DNA of 50,751 nucleotides. Source: Gammaproteobacteria bacterium. Lineage in GTDB: Bacteria; Pseudomonadota; Gammaproteobacteria; SZUA-229. The notes below the pieces were generated by a model that saw nothing but the letters and a program-made list of their open reading frames with translations, was not told the DNA's origin and searched no databases. This document shows positions 18,240-26,799 of this stretch, piece after piece (positions within the stretch are counted from its first letter, which is position 1; every line of letters begins with the position of its first letter). The translations under genes and the position numbers were made by a program. The stretch lies in NCBI GenBank assembly GCA_029881035.1, contig JAOUNI010000014.1, positions 1 to 50,751 on the forward strand, in the 5' to 3' direction.

Positions 18240-18698
18240 ATGTTTACCTGGCCATGGTGGATTTTTTCAATTATCGCAGCCGTTCTCTGGGGTTTGCACT
18301 TTAATCTGGTGGTTAAGGTGGCTAATGTCCTGCCAAGAGATATTTATTCACCCTTGACACTTTTTTTCATTACCAGTGTTTCCATTTTGCTGATATTACC
18401 TGTTGTATATCAGAAAGTATTAGCTAATCTGGTAACGCTTTGGCACGCGAGTGATGATATTAAAATATCCGTTGTTGTTTTAGTTTTTACCGCACTTATT
18501 GCGGCTAGCCTGTTATTTATTGCCATGCAATTAAGCCCTAATCCTACAGTCGCGGCTTTGTTAGATATTACCTATCCTGTGTTTATCGCGATTATTGCCT
18601 GGTTGCTCTATAGAGAAAATCATCTAGACTGGTCAGTGCTGGTGGGTGGAGGCTTAATTTTTTCCGGTGCTATGCTGATTGTCTGGAAGCATGGTTAA
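18240..18698 (+). CDS. Half-size EamA/DMT family membrane protein
   Basis: A 152-residue protein with five hydrophobic segments and a single EamA unit (typical family members have two). The second half, ALLDITYPVFIAIIAWLLYRENHLDW then GGGLIFSGAMLIVW, is the conserved end of an EamA repeat. Single-unit members are thought to dimerise. The substrate is unknown. A GGAG ribosome-binding site lies about eight bases before the ATG. Confidence 0.75.
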   Translation: MFTWPWWIFSIIAAVLWGLHFNLVVKVANVLPRDIYSPLTLFFITSVSILLILPVVYQKVLANLVTLWHASDDIKISVVVLVFTALIAASLLFIAMQLSPNPTVAALLDITYPVFIAIIAWLLYRENHLDWSVLVGGGLIFSGAMLIVWKHG

Positions 18699-18797
18699 TA
18701 GATATTTTTGATCAGGGTGAAAGGTGTCATGGTCAGGCTACGAAACAAAGATTTAGCTAACTATGATTAAATATTCAAAAGAAAATCTGGTGTTACA

Positions 18798-19838
18798 ATG
18801 AAATACAGAAAATTAGGTCGGACAGGTTTGGATATCAGTGTCATTGGTCTTGGTACGATGACATGGGGCTTGCAAAATACACAGGCGCAAGGCTTTGAGC
18901 AAATGGATTATGCACTTGAGCAGGGCGTGAATTTTTTTGATACCGCTGAGATGTATGCAATTCCACCCTCTGCTGAAACCTTTGGCAAGACTGAAACTAT
19001 TATCGGCAACTGGTTTGCTGCAAGATTAAATCGTGACAAAGTGATTCTTGCATCAAAAATAGCCGGACCGGGTTTGCCATGGATCAGGGAAGGCAAAAAT
19101 GTTATCGATAAAAACAATATTCATCTCGCGGTTGAGGGTAGCCTGAAAAGATTACAAACTGATTACATCGACCTGTATCAATTGCACTGGCCTAACCGGG
19201 GCTCATACCACTTCGGCCAGGTTTGGGATTACGCACCGAGCTTTGATGTGAAGGCTGAAGAAGATAATTTCCTCGAAGTTTTGCACTCATTGCAGGGCTT
19301 AATTCAGGATGGGAAAATTCGACACGTTGGTTTGTCTAATGAAACCGCCTGGGGCATGACGAAGTGGTTGCAGCTGGCCGAGAAGTATAATCTACCGCGT
19401 ATGGCTTCTATTCAGAATGAGTACTCGTTGATTTGCCGTCACTTTGAACCTGATCTCAGTGAGATAGCGCTGCACGAAGACTGTGGTTTGCTCGCATGGT
19501 CACCGTTATGTCGTGGCATGTTAAGTGGTAAATACCTGAATGGCGCTCGTCCTGAAGGTGCACGTATTACCATTGAAACCCGGCCCGAGCATCGCATCCA
19601 CCCGCAGACTGATGCAGCAGTTCAAGAGTATGTTAATTTAGCCAATATTTATGATCTCGATGTGTGTCAGATGGCGTTGGCTTTTGTTAATAACCAGCCT
19701 TTTGTCAGTTCTACGTTGATTGGTGCAACCAATATGGTGCAATTAAAGAATAATATTGATTCAATTAATCTAAGTCTGTCTGATGAGATCTATCAGAAAA
19801 TTAAAAAGATTCGACGTGATTATCCAATGCCGTTTTGA
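18798..19838 (+). CDS. tas: Aldo/keto reductase, Tas family
   Basis: A 346-residue protein, the same length as E. coli Tas and alike from MKYRKLGRTGLDISVIGLGTMTWG onward. The catalytic tetrad is D48 and Y53 (FDTAEMY), K87 (ILASKIAG) and the histidine in YQLHWPNRG near 129. It should be a cytoplasmic NADPH-dependent reductase; the natural substrate is unknown. The gene is monocistronic by spacing. Confidence 0.9.
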   Translation: MKYRKLGRTGLDISVIGLGTMTWGLQNTQAQGFEQMDYALEQGVNFFDTAEMYAIPPSAETFGKTETIIGNWFAARLNRDKVILASKIAGPGLPWIREGKNVIDKNNIHLAVEGSLKRLQTDYIDLYQLHWPNRGSYHFGQVWDYAPSFDVKAEEDNFLEVLHSLQGLIQDGKIRHVGLSNETAWGMTKWLQLAEKYNLPRMASIQNEYSLICRHFEPDLSEIALHEDCGLLAWSPLCRGMLSGKYLNGARPEGARITIETRPEHRIHPQTDAAVQEYVNLANIYDLDVCQMALAFVNNQPFVSSTLIGATNMVQLKNNIDSINLSLSDEIYQKIKKIRRDYPMPF

Positions 19839-20120
19839 TTTGCAGTCTATAAATTCTGTAGAACTGGTCGTCATAGCTTAATCGGACGCATATTTTTATT
19901 CCCCACTTTTCTTTGACAAACTCAGGGTGGTTGGGAATGGTTGATTCAGGATGAACTGTTAGAATGAAAAGATGGGATGAATAACATTTGGGTTGAATAA
20001 AAATTATTTATAATGTTAGTCAGTGCTGTGCTTAGTGGCTGATTATTCTTATAAAGAAACTGAATTAATGGCTAACTTTTTTGCTGTTAATTAAAATTAC
20101 ATATAATGGAGAGCGTCATC

Positions 20121-21458
20121 ATGAATTATCGGATTTCAAATAATCTTCTTACACTGACTCTAATTCTGCTTCTGTCAGCTTGTTCCAGTAATGAAATTTA
20201 TCGTAGTGACTACGAAATCTGTAATTACAGGACATCAGGTGATTGTCCAAAGAATGCTCTGCAAGTACATGCAGCGGGTGAGCAGGATGAGTATCGCCTT
20301 GGTTTTGTTGAGTATGATGACCAGGGTCAGCTACGTGACCGTAAGCAGATGAATGCAGTGCTGGAAGAATATCAGCAGTTAGCCGCTTTTGATGATGTGT
20401 TATTGATTACCTTTGTTCATGGCTGGCATCACAGTGCACAACCTGAGGATGGCAATATCGTTTCATTTCGTCATATGCTAGCCGAGGTCTCAAAAATGGA
20501 AGGTGTTGGTAGTGAGCAGCAGGGCCGAAAGAAACGTAAGGTGATTGGTTTGTATGTCGGCTGGCGCGGTGATTCGATTAGTGTGCCTTATGTTAATGAC
20601 TTAACTTTTTGGGATCGTAAGAATACTGCGCATGATGTCGGTCACCAGGGTGTGACGGAAGTGCTGTTGAAGCTGGAAGAAATTGTTAATGTCAAAATAG
20701 GCATCGGCGAAGAAAATCCACCACCTATGACTAGTCGCCTGGTGGTGATTGGCCACAGTTTTGGCGGTGCAGTTGTTTATGCATCACTGCAAAAAGTATT
20801 GGCCGAGCGGTTTGTTGATAGCCGGCGCGGTAAGACCTATCAGGATGATGCAAAAGGTTTTGGTGATTTAGTGGTGCTGATGAATCCGGCCTTTGAAGCC
20901 CTGCGTTTTTCAGCGCTTTATGATATGTCGCAGGATGGTTGTAGAGGTTACTTTTCTAGCCAGCTTCCCAAACTGGCCATTCTGACTTCCGAAGCCGATT
21001 ATGCTACCAGGTACGCATTTCCTGTGGGACGTTTCTTCACCACACTGTTTGAGTCGCACGTGACATTAGATCGCCATTATTGTACTAAGCCGGGCAGTAA
21101 AGGTGTGCAGGCTATGCAGATCAATGAAGGTAAAGCGGACAGAAATACGGTTGGCCATTTCGAGCCCTACCTGACTCACCAGTTGAGCCCGATGGCAGAT
21201 CAGGTGGCACGTAAAGATGATTTTCAAATCAAACAGCTGCAAAAAATCTGGGCAGAACATAACAATGATATCGCCGTCGATTTTGTGGGCAGTCAGCTGA
21301 CGTCTCTGAAGCGGACTAATCCCTTGAACCCTTATCTGAATATTAAGGTAGATAAAGAATTGATCAATGATCATAACGACATCTGGCGACCACAGATTGT
21401 GGCTTTTATTCGTGACCTGATTGCTATTTCAACGACGCCGGTTAATGTCGAAAAATAA
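20121..21458 (+). CDS. Lipoprotein with an alpha/beta-hydrolase fold
   Basis: A 445-residue protein. The N terminus MNYRISNNLLTLTLILLLSAC ends in a lipobox with Cys at residue 21; the following Ser suggests sorting to the outer membrane. The hydrolase core shows LITFVHGWHHSA (oxyanion region), the nucleophile elbow GHSFGGAVVY (Ser near 212), and later acid and His candidates. It could be a lipase or esterase; the substrate is unknown. ATG 20121 has GGAG nine bases upstream and gives a proper signal sequence, so it is preferred over ATG 20106. A TATAAT at 20102-20107 lies too close to this start to be an obvious promoter. Confidence 0.78.
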   Translation: MNYRISNNLLTLTLILLLSACSSNEIYRSDYEICNYRTSGDCPKNALQVHAAGEQDEYRLGFVEYDDQGQLRDRKQMNAVLEEYQQLAAFDDVLLITFVHGWHHSAQPEDGNIVSFRHMLAEVSKMEGVGSEQQGRKKRKVIGLYVGWRGDSISVPYVNDLTFWDRKNTAHDVGHQGVTEVLLKLEEIVNVKIGIGEENPPPMTSRLVVIGHSFGGAVVYASLQKVLAERFVDSRRGKTYQDDAKGFGDLVVLMNPAFEALRFSALYDMSQDGCRGYFSSQLPKLAILTSEADYATRYAFPVGRFFTTLFESHVTLDRHYCTKPGSKGVQAMQINEGKADRNTVGHFEPYLTHQLSPMADQVARKDDFQIKQLQKIWAEHNNDIAVDFVGSQLTSLKRTNPLNPYLNIKVDKELINDHNDIWRPQIVAFIRDLIAISTTPVNVEK

Positions 21459-21556
21459 TATTTAATTTTAAGCTGTAGTTTTTGGGTTCGATTTGTATTG
21501 CGTAATGGTATTGAGCAATATCCGATTAATTCTTAAATATGGATAACAACTAAGAT

Positions 21557-22195
21557 ATGAAAAAACTTATTATTCTGGTATTGATGATTGCTGCGGCTTA
21601 TGCATATAAACCTGATTTATTTTCGTTTTCCCTTGTTACCGGAAAAGGTGCTTTTGATGAGCAGGGCAACCCTGAGACATTGGTTTTTGTGCACGATAAA
21701 TGTGGCGCGCCCTGTGCTGATACAGTTAAATTTCTGAACAAGCGCCGTATCGATTATTCTGTTTATCCGTTAGATAATAACGATGCCAATCAGGCTTTAT
21801 GGAAGCAGTACGGTGCTGTTAATTCTTTCCCCAATGTTATTGTTGGCGATGAACGGGTTTATGGTTCTTACAAAAGCAAAATCGTTTCAGCCCTCGCGCT
21901 TAATTATGGTGATAAAATTTTAACTTCATCAGAAAAAAATTACATGAAAAAACATTTTAATGACGATGGCTCTAATCGGTTGGTGTTATATGGTGCTAGC
22001 TGGTGTCCTCATTGTAAAAAAATGCGTGCAGCATTGAAGGAAAACAATATTGATTTCCTTGATATTGATGTAGAAAAATCTGCCACACGAAAATCTATGA
22101 CGAGTACACTGGAAATTAATGGCTACCCGCTGATGTATTATGGTTATAAACGAATGGATGGACCCAGGCCAAAGGATGTACTAGCGTTGTTTTAA
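21557..22195 (+). CDS. Tandem thioredoxin-fold (glutaredoxin-like) protein, exported or membrane-anchored
   Basis: A 212-residue protein with an N-terminal hydrophobic segment (3-16). Two thioredoxin-fold domains follow. The first has CGAPC at 49-53, a CxxxC spacing that is unusual for a glutaredoxin, with a cis-Pro in FPNV near 92. The second has CPHC at 150-153 in YGASWCPHCKK, with a cis-Pro in NGYPL. The export signal suggests a periplasmic thiol-disulfide role. The second domain looks like a normal glutaredoxin active site; the first may be a degenerate or specialised partner. Confidence 0.75.
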   Translation: MKKLIILVLMIAAAYAYKPDLFSFSLVTGKGAFDEQGNPETLVFVHDKCGAPCADTVKFLNKRRIDYSVYPLDNNDANQALWKQYGAVNSFPNVIVGDERVYGSYKSKIVSALALNYGDKILTSSEKNYMKKHFNDDGSNRLVLYGASWCPHCKKMRAALKENNIDFLDIDVEKSATRKSMTSTLEINGYPLMYYGYKRMDGPRPKDVLALF

Positions 22196-22335
22196 TGGGT
22201 TTGGGGTACTGTTTTTCTGTCATGCTTTAACGAAGGGGCCTTTCATCTATTCTTTCTTTGACAGGCGGAGGGATGGTTGAGTGTTGAAAGGCTGTATCCA
22301 GGATAGGTGAAGCGCAGCGGGCCTGTCTTTGTTTT

Positions 22336-22800
22336 CTAGAGGAATTTAAGTTTCTCTAAAACAGACTGGGCATGGCCTTCAGGATTTACGCTATATTCTG
22401 CGTCTATGATTTTACCCTGTTTATCGATGATGAAAGTAGAGCGCACGATGCCCATTTTTTTGACACCATTTTTTTCTTTTTCCTGCCATACATCATAGCT
22501 TTTGCATAGCTCACCATTGGTATCGGCCAGTAGCATGACTTTAAGGTAAAACTTTTCAATAAATGCCTGATGCGAGGCACAGTCATCTTTGCTGACGCCG
22601 ATGACGACGGTATCGAGTGCGGCGAATTCATTGGCCAGTGCGGTGAACTGGTTGGCTTCGACGGTGCAGCCAGGGGTGTCGTCTTTGGGGTAGAAATATA
22701 AAACAATGTTTTTCCTGCCTTTGAAATCACTCAGGCTGATGCTTTCATTGTTTTCGTTGACGGCAGTGAAATCGGGTGCCGTTTGTTGTGTTTTTAGCAT
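22336..22800 (-). CDS. bcp: Bcp-type peroxiredoxin
   Basis: A 154-residue thiol peroxidase of the AhpC/TSA family, Bcp/PrxQ group. The peroxidatic Cys is C45 in YPKDDTPGCTVEA. The classical Bcp resolving Cys five residues later is absent (position 50 is Asn). C74 in SKDDCASHQAF lies on the following helix, where some Bcp proteins carry an alternative resolving Cys; C99 is a third cysteine. Reduction by thioredoxin would be expected. It is convergent with the tandem thioredoxin-fold gene. Confidence 0.88.
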   Translation of the reverse strand: MLKTQQTAPDFTAVNENNESISLSDFKGRKNIVLYFYPKDDTPGCTVEANQFTALANEFAALDTVVIGVSKDDCASHQAFIEKFYLKVMLLADTNGELCKSYDVWQEKEKNGVKKMGIVRSTFIIDKQGKIIDAEYSVNPEGHAQSVLEKLKFL

Positions 22801-22978
22801 GTGCCTGTCTCCGCAGCTGTTATGTTATTGAATGTGTAATTCTGCCATAGGGGTTAATGAGCTAATCCACAAAATTTTGATGGTCACGCTAAGTTTGTCC
22901 ATCCTATAGGGTTGTGGTCATTCTGCATCGTTGGCGGTATATTTATTTAATCAGATATCGAGGAAGGAGGTTCATGTC

Positions 22979-23269
22979 ATGAATCTATCAATAGCTGAGC
23001 TGGCAAAGGCTCGCGATACTGCCATGATGATACTGGAAGAAATGCAGCTTGAGGCTTTTATTTATGCCCTGGAGCCACGAGATGATGTCTGGGAGTTGAC
23101 TGTTGAATGTGCATGTCAGATTAATGGTGGCTGGGAAAGGATTGTGCTTCAGGTGCCAAAAGCAATGTTGATGGATTGTTTTGATAATGATGTCGCCAGG
23201 CAGCGTTTCTTTGAGTTCTGGAAAGACAAGCTCGCAGGCTGCAAATTACGAAAACGACCACAAAATTAA
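22979..23269 (+). CDS. Small conserved-looking protein, unknown
   Basis: A 96-residue soluble protein starting MNLSIAELAKARD. AAGGAGG lies eight bases before ATG 22979, which fixes the start better than an upstream in-frame codon. It appears to be mixed alpha/beta with a central WELTVECACQINGGWERIVLQVP strand region and three cysteines. No family was recognised. Confidence 0.65.
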   Translation: MNLSIAELAKARDTAMMILEEMQLEAFIYALEPRDDVWELTVECACQINGGWERIVLQVPKAMLMDCFDNDVARQRFFEFWKDKLAGCKLRKRPQN

Positions 23270-23312
23270 CGGGTACTGTCAGGGTGCGCAGTGAAATAAT
23301 TAGGGAGTCCGT

Positions 23313-23600
23313 ATGGCGACACGAATAATCATTAATGGTAAAGAAATTACTAACCCTCTTACCCGGACATTGCTGATACTAAGTGCAATTCTTATTACCA
23401 CGCTGGTCACCGCAGGTGTGATATTTATTTTATTGCCTATCATCGGTATTGCCGTGACCTTGTCTATCGGTTTTATTCTCGTTTTCTTCATTGCGTCGAT
23501 AGTGAGCATGATTTCGCTGGCGCTGATGACTTTTATTTCCAGCAAATACTTCGGCACTACTGAGTTTCGAATTGAGAGAATTCATCGAAAAAGATATTGA
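23313..23600 (+). CDS. Small membrane protein, unknown
   Basis: A 95-residue protein starting MATRIIINGKEIT after a GGGAG ribosome-binding site. Two or three long hydrophobic segments cover about 18-80. The ends are charged (FRIERIHRKRY). It lies 43 bases after the previous gene and could share its transcript. It converges with the ybhB-like gene. Confidence 0.65.
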   Translation: MATRIIINGKEITNPLTRTLLILSAILITTLVTAGVIFILLPIIGIAVTLSIGFILVFFIASIVSMISLALMTFISSKYFGTTEFRIERIHRKRY

Positions 23601-23621
23601 ACTCATCCGAGGCGTTCTTAT

Positions 23622-24092
23622 TTATTTTTTGTAGGTGCCGATCAGTTCTGTCTGCGTAATGATATGGCCCTGCATGGCTTTTTCGACGGTGGTTTTGTCT
23701 GGGTCTTTTAATCCAGTGAGCACGCTATCGAGTGCATACAGTTTGTGAAAATAGCGATGGCGACCAATTGGTGGGCAGGGTCCGCCATAACCTCGGTTGC
23801 GCCAGTCGTTGATGCCCTCACTTGCGCCTGATGGCAGCGTGGTACTGGTGATATGTTCAGCTAGACGGCTGATGTCTGGCGGGATGTTGTATAGCACCCA
23901 GTGAACCCAGATAGTTTTTGGTGATTTCGGGTCGGGGGCATCGGGGTCGTCAATGATCAGTACAAGGCTGTGAGTGTTTTCCGGCACACCCTGCCAGTTG
24001 AGTGGTGGTGAGATATCATCGCCTTTACAGGTGTATTTGGTGGGGATTTCTCCACCCTGTTCAAATACCCCGGATTTTAGGATGAGTGGCAT
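23622..24092 (-). CDS. ybhB: YbhB/YbcL family PEBP-like protein
   Basis: A 156-residue phosphatidylethanolamine-binding-protein fold. The family motifs are IIDDPDAPDP, TIWVHWVLYNIPP, YGGPCPPIGRHRYFHKLYALD. Bacterial YbhB/YbcL proteins resemble Raf kinase inhibitor protein; their ligand is not established. There is no signal peptide, so it should be cytoplasmic. The next gene upstream on the same strand is 14 bases away, and the two probably form an operon. Confidence 0.9.
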   Translation of the reverse strand: MPLILKSGVFEQGGEIPTKYTCKGDDISPPLNWQGVPENTHSLVLIIDDPDAPDPKSPKTIWVHWVLYNIPPDISRLAEHITSTTLPSGASEGINDWRNRGYGGPCPPIGRHRYFHKLYALDSVLTGLKDPDKTTVEKAMQGHIITQTELIGTYKK

Positions 24093-24106
24093 GGTTGCTC
24101 ACCGAT

Positions 24107-24412
24107 TTATTCGTCGGGTTCTCTATAATCTTTGCCGGGTTCGGTCCAGTCAGCGCCTCGGGTGTCGGTTACACCGGTACCCAGATCGTCTTTTTCACCA
24201 ATATCGAGAGCGCCTGCCCAGTTTTCTGGTTCTTCACTTAGCTCAATATAAAGATTGCGCCATTCTTCAAAGCTGAGCTCTTCAAGATCACCATCAAAAT
24301 GCTGGATATCAATAGTGTTCTTTTCTTCGTCAACGTCTATGACGAAAAAACGCTGGCCTTTATCGAGGTGGGCATACCATTGGTCTATTAGCGGATCGAG
24401 TTCATTTGGCAT
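24107..24412 (-). CDS. Acidic protein, DUF6763-like
   Basis: A 101-residue, very acidic protein. It starts MPNELDPLIDQWYAHLDKGQRFFVIDVDEE and contains FDGDLEELSFEEWRNLYIE, then ends with a disordered acidic tail. This pattern resembles what I recall as the DUF6763 family, found mainly in gammaproteobacteria, but the match was not checked. The role is unknown. It is predicted to be co-transcribed with the PEBP-like gene. Confidence 0.7.
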   Translation of the reverse strand: MPNELDPLIDQWYAHLDKGQRFFVIDVDEEKNTIDIQHFDGDLEELSFEEWRNLYIELSEEPENWAGALDIGEKDDLGTGVTDTRGADWTEPGKDYREPDE

Positions 24413-24681
24413 GATTACGCTCCTCCTGAATCTAATATTATTTATATTGTATAAAGGGAACAGATGGCTCTCTTCGCCCAGATCAATTATTTATAAAATA
24501 CATATAACTAGTCAGGTATTGTTTTATTGCATATGTTCTATTCTGCAATTATCAAGGGGGTAACTATTCAAATAACGGATTGGTCTTTAGCGCTCTGTAT
24601 TTTGTGTGTACTGTGTAATGAATGATGGAATGCTGAGGTGGATTAATGGTCTGCGGAACTGACTGAGTCGTTGTTGTCTCT

Positions 24682-24701
24682 AATTTGCATATTTGCTAAT
24701 T
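24682..24701. promoter_or_regulatory. Operator O1 of the HipB/HipA-type operon
   Basis: Near-palindrome AATTTGCATATTTGCTAATT, which fits the consensus AATTAGCAT-NN-ATGCTAATT shared with O2 and O3. It is the distal site, about 60 bases upstream of the promoter -35. A further half-site starts at 24722. Confidence 0.7.
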
Positions 24702-24745
24702 ATGCTCCAGGTCTCATCAATAATTAGCAAATAAGAAAACTTATT

Positions 24746-24765
24746 AATTTGCATTTATGCTAATT
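24746..24765. promoter_or_regulatory. Operator O2, overlapping the predicted -35
   Basis: AATTTGCATTTATGCTAATT, 18 of 20 bases equal to O1 in the same frame. It covers the -35 element predicted at 24749-24754, so repressor binding here would block RNA polymerase. Confidence 0.75.
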
Positions 24766-24776
24766 TAAACTATTAT
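24749..24776 (+). promoter_or_regulatory. Predicted sigma-70 promoter of the HipB/HipA-type operon
   Basis: TTGCAT at 24749-24754 and TATTAT at 24771-24776, separated by 16 bases. It lies about 30 bases before the antitoxin start and between operators O2 and O3. Confidence 0.55.
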
Positions 24777-24785
24777 TTGTCCATG

Positions 24786-24805
24786 AATTAGCATTTCTGG
24801 TAATT
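24786..24805. promoter_or_regulatory. Operator O3, covering the ribosome-binding region
   Basis: AATTAGCATTTCTGGTAATT, ending three bases before the antitoxin GTG. It occupies the position of the ribosome-binding site, which explains why no clear Shine-Dalgarno sequence is seen there. Confidence 0.7.
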
Positions 24806-24808
24806 ATT

Positions 24809-25054
24809 GTGAACACAAAACATCAAGAGCTCATTGAATTCATCATTGAAACAGGTAAAAAGCAGGGGCTTGATCAAAAACATCTGGCAGCAAAGGTGTC
24901 TATGACTTCGCCTGATCTTTCTCGTTTAAAGAAAGCAGACAACTCCCGATTCTCGACCATAGAAAGCCTGGCTAATGCGGTGGGTCTTAAGATTGCGCTG
25001 GTGCCGGATGATGATCTGCTTGCAAAAATTGAGAGTGGGGATCTGTTTCAGTGA
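24809..25054 (+). CDS. HipB-like XRE-family antitoxin/repressor
   Basis: An 81-residue DNA-binding protein. A helix-turn-helix occupies about 21-45 (LDQKHLAAKVSMTSPDLSRLKK). The C-terminal part (FSTIESLANAVGLKIALVPDDD) is a short dimerisation strand typical of small HipB-like regulators. The start is GTG at 24809, three bases after operator O3. The stop overlaps the toxin start by four bases (GTGA), so the two are translationally coupled. It is likely both antitoxin and operon repressor. Confidence 0.85.
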   Translation: MNTKHQELIEFIIETGKKQGLDQKHLAAKVSMTSPDLSRLKKADNSRFSTIESLANAVGLKIALVPDDDLLAKIESGDLFQ

Positions 25055-26418
25055 GTGCTGTGCGTGAAATGGTTGTATGGACTCGCATTGGCACACAGCC
25101 GGTGAAAATGGGAGTTTTACAAGCATCGGTGACTGACTCGGTTTTTATTTATGACGATAGTTTTATCGAGATGAGTTTGCCCGGGCTGGGTATTGTGCTT
25201 TCTGCTGCGGTATTTAAGAACAGGCCGATTCGCAGAGAATCTACCCGGAGTTTTAATTTTCCACCGCCTATTCAGGCTCTGGTGCCGCCACATTCGAACG
25301 GCAGGAATTTCCAGCGTGAACTGGTAATGAGGATGCTGGAGAAAAAAGGGATTAAGCCGGGTAGTAGTTTTGAAGCTGACTGGGAAATTTTGAAAATAGC
25401 AGGGCATGGCGGTATCGGTCATATTGATGTTTTCTCATCTGATGAGAAAGCGGTTGAATGGTATTCAACACCAGCGTCAAAAATGTGGCATGACATCGAG
25501 CCAGAGATTGGACCTTCGTTAAAGAAGTTTCTCACCTGGTATGATGATTCTGCCGATGGTTTGATAGATCTCATTGGTCCGACTCCGACTGTCGGTGGTG
25601 CGATACCAAAAATACTGCTTTCAATTCCAAAGTCCGGTTGGGATGGACGAATTTCGTTGCCGACGCGCTTCGGTGATACTCAGAAAACAGACGTTATTTT
25701 AAAGATGGAGAAGCCAGAGGTGTATCCGGGTCTTGTCGAGCTGGAGGCGCTGGCGTTTGATGTACATAAACAGGCGGGTTTTGTAGTGCCTCGTTACTGG
25801 CTGACAGAAATCTATGGGCTTAATGCGATTGCTGTTGAGCGATTTGATCGCGATGAACATCGCTCACCGCTATTTTTAGAAACGGTGTATTCCATTCTGG
25901 CTTCTGGTAAAAAAGATCTTGCAGGTAACTATGACGCAGAATATGAGTTGCTTGCGCGCGCCATCGATAATCCTTTAATTGATATTGTTTCTGATAGAGT
26001 TGAAGCTAAAGAGCATCTGTTTAGACGTATGATGTTAGCGCTGTTGACGGGTAATGGTGATCTGCATATGGAAAATCTTGCGGTTTTGCAAACTAATGGT
26101 GCGCGCGCCTTTTCACCTGTTTATGATCCTACGCCGATGAGAGCATTCAAAAGGCACGATATTAAAACACCGATGTCTTTTGGTGGCTATGGTGAAAGTA
26201 CAAATTCAATCGGTGTCGCTTTTAGCCAGTTTGGCAAGATCCTGGGTTTGTCGGGTAAGAAAATTGTAGCGATTGCAGAGCAGTACCTGACGTTGACAAA
26301 TAGTTTTGCCGATCGAGTTAATGAGCTTAAGACGTTACCTGTTGAGAATAGGGTGAACCTTATCAAGATTCATCGGGAAGTTAGGCAGGAGCTAGAGAGC
26401 ACTTTGATAAATTATTAA
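25051..26418 (+). CDS. HipA-like serine/threonine kinase toxin
   Basis: A 455-residue kinase of the HipA family, slightly longer than E. coli HipA. Conserved elements are PTVGGAIPKILL at 178-190 (the equivalent of the HipA SVAGAQEK loop), a catalytic Lys region (ILKME near 218), AVERFDR at 261-267, the catalytic loop GNGDLHMENL with D337, and the metal-binding D359 in VYDPTPMRAF. The loop position that is the autophosphorylated Ser150 in E. coli HipA appears to be Thr180 here. E. coli HipA phosphorylates glutamyl-tRNA synthetase; the target here is unknown. It is the second gene of a two-gene operon. Confidence 0.88.
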   Translation: MSAVREMVVWTRIGTQPVKMGVLQASVTDSVFIYDDSFIEMSLPGLGIVLSAAVFKNRPIRRESTRSFNFPPPIQALVPPHSNGRNFQRELVMRMLEKKGIKPGSSFEADWEILKIAGHGGIGHIDVFSSDEKAVEWYSTPASKMWHDIEPEIGPSLKKFLTWYDDSADGLIDLIGPTPTVGGAIPKILLSIPKSGWDGRISLPTRFGDTQKTDVILKMEKPEVYPGLVELEALAFDVHKQAGFVVPRYWLTEIYGLNAIAVERFDRDEHRSPLFLETVYSILASGKKDLAGNYDAEYELLARAIDNPLIDIVSDRVEAKEHLFRRMMLALLTGNGDLHMENLAVLQTNGARAFSPVYDPTPMRAFKRHDIKTPMSFGGYGESTNSIGVAFSQFGKILGLSGKKIVAIAEQYLTLTNSFADRVNELKTLPVENRVNLIKIHREVRQELESTLINY

Positions 26419-26429
26419 TAAGGTTTTTT

Positions 26430-26765
26430 ATGGCTAAGTATTCTAAAAAAAATAATATTTCAGAGCAGATAAAAGAAGAGGCTATGAAAATTGCACGGGG
26501 CACACAAAAGCCGGGGCAGAGTAAAGAGCAAACAAAGCTGATTGCTCAGGGTATACAGAAAGGTATTGAACAATATAAAAAGAAACAGAATGAAAAGGCT
26601 CGTGAGCTGGATAAGAAATTAAATAAAGTCTCAATATTGCGTTCATCACTTGAAGCTTCGACAAATAATATAATTGAACCTGAGGTGGTTAAAAGCAATA
26701 AGTTGCCGTGGGTATTGTTGATATTGTCCTGGCTTGGTTTTGTGATTTATGCAGCTATTTATTGA
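26430..26765 (+). CDS. DUF2956 family protein
   Basis: A 111-residue protein starting MAKYSKKNNISEQIKEEAMKIARGTQKPG and continuing SKEQTKLIAQGIQKGIEQYKKK, which is the recognisable start of the DUF2956 family. A basic helical N-terminal part is followed by one C-terminal membrane segment (about 92-110). The function is unknown. It lies 12 bases after the HipA-like gene but is probably unrelated to it, as the family is not tied to toxins. Confidence 0.8.
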   Translation: MAKYSKKNNISEQIKEEAMKIARGTQKPGQSKEQTKLIAQGIQKGIEQYKKKQNEKARELDKKLNKVSILRSSLEASTNNIIEPEVVKSNKLPWVLLILSWLGFVIYAAIY

Positions 26766-26799
26766 CTACATTAGTTTTTTGAAGTTTTGAGAAGTTTAT

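Noticed and set aside
20102-20107. TATAAT as the promoter of the lipoprotein hydrolase gene
   Set aside because: It lies only 13 bases before the chosen ATG and would exclude the GGAG ribosome-binding site from the mRNA; the best -35 has a 15-base spacer.
24809-26765. DUF2956 gene as a third member of the HipB/HipA-type system
   Set aside because: The DUF2956 family occurs in many genomes without a nearby toxin pair, as far as I know; its closeness here looks incidental.
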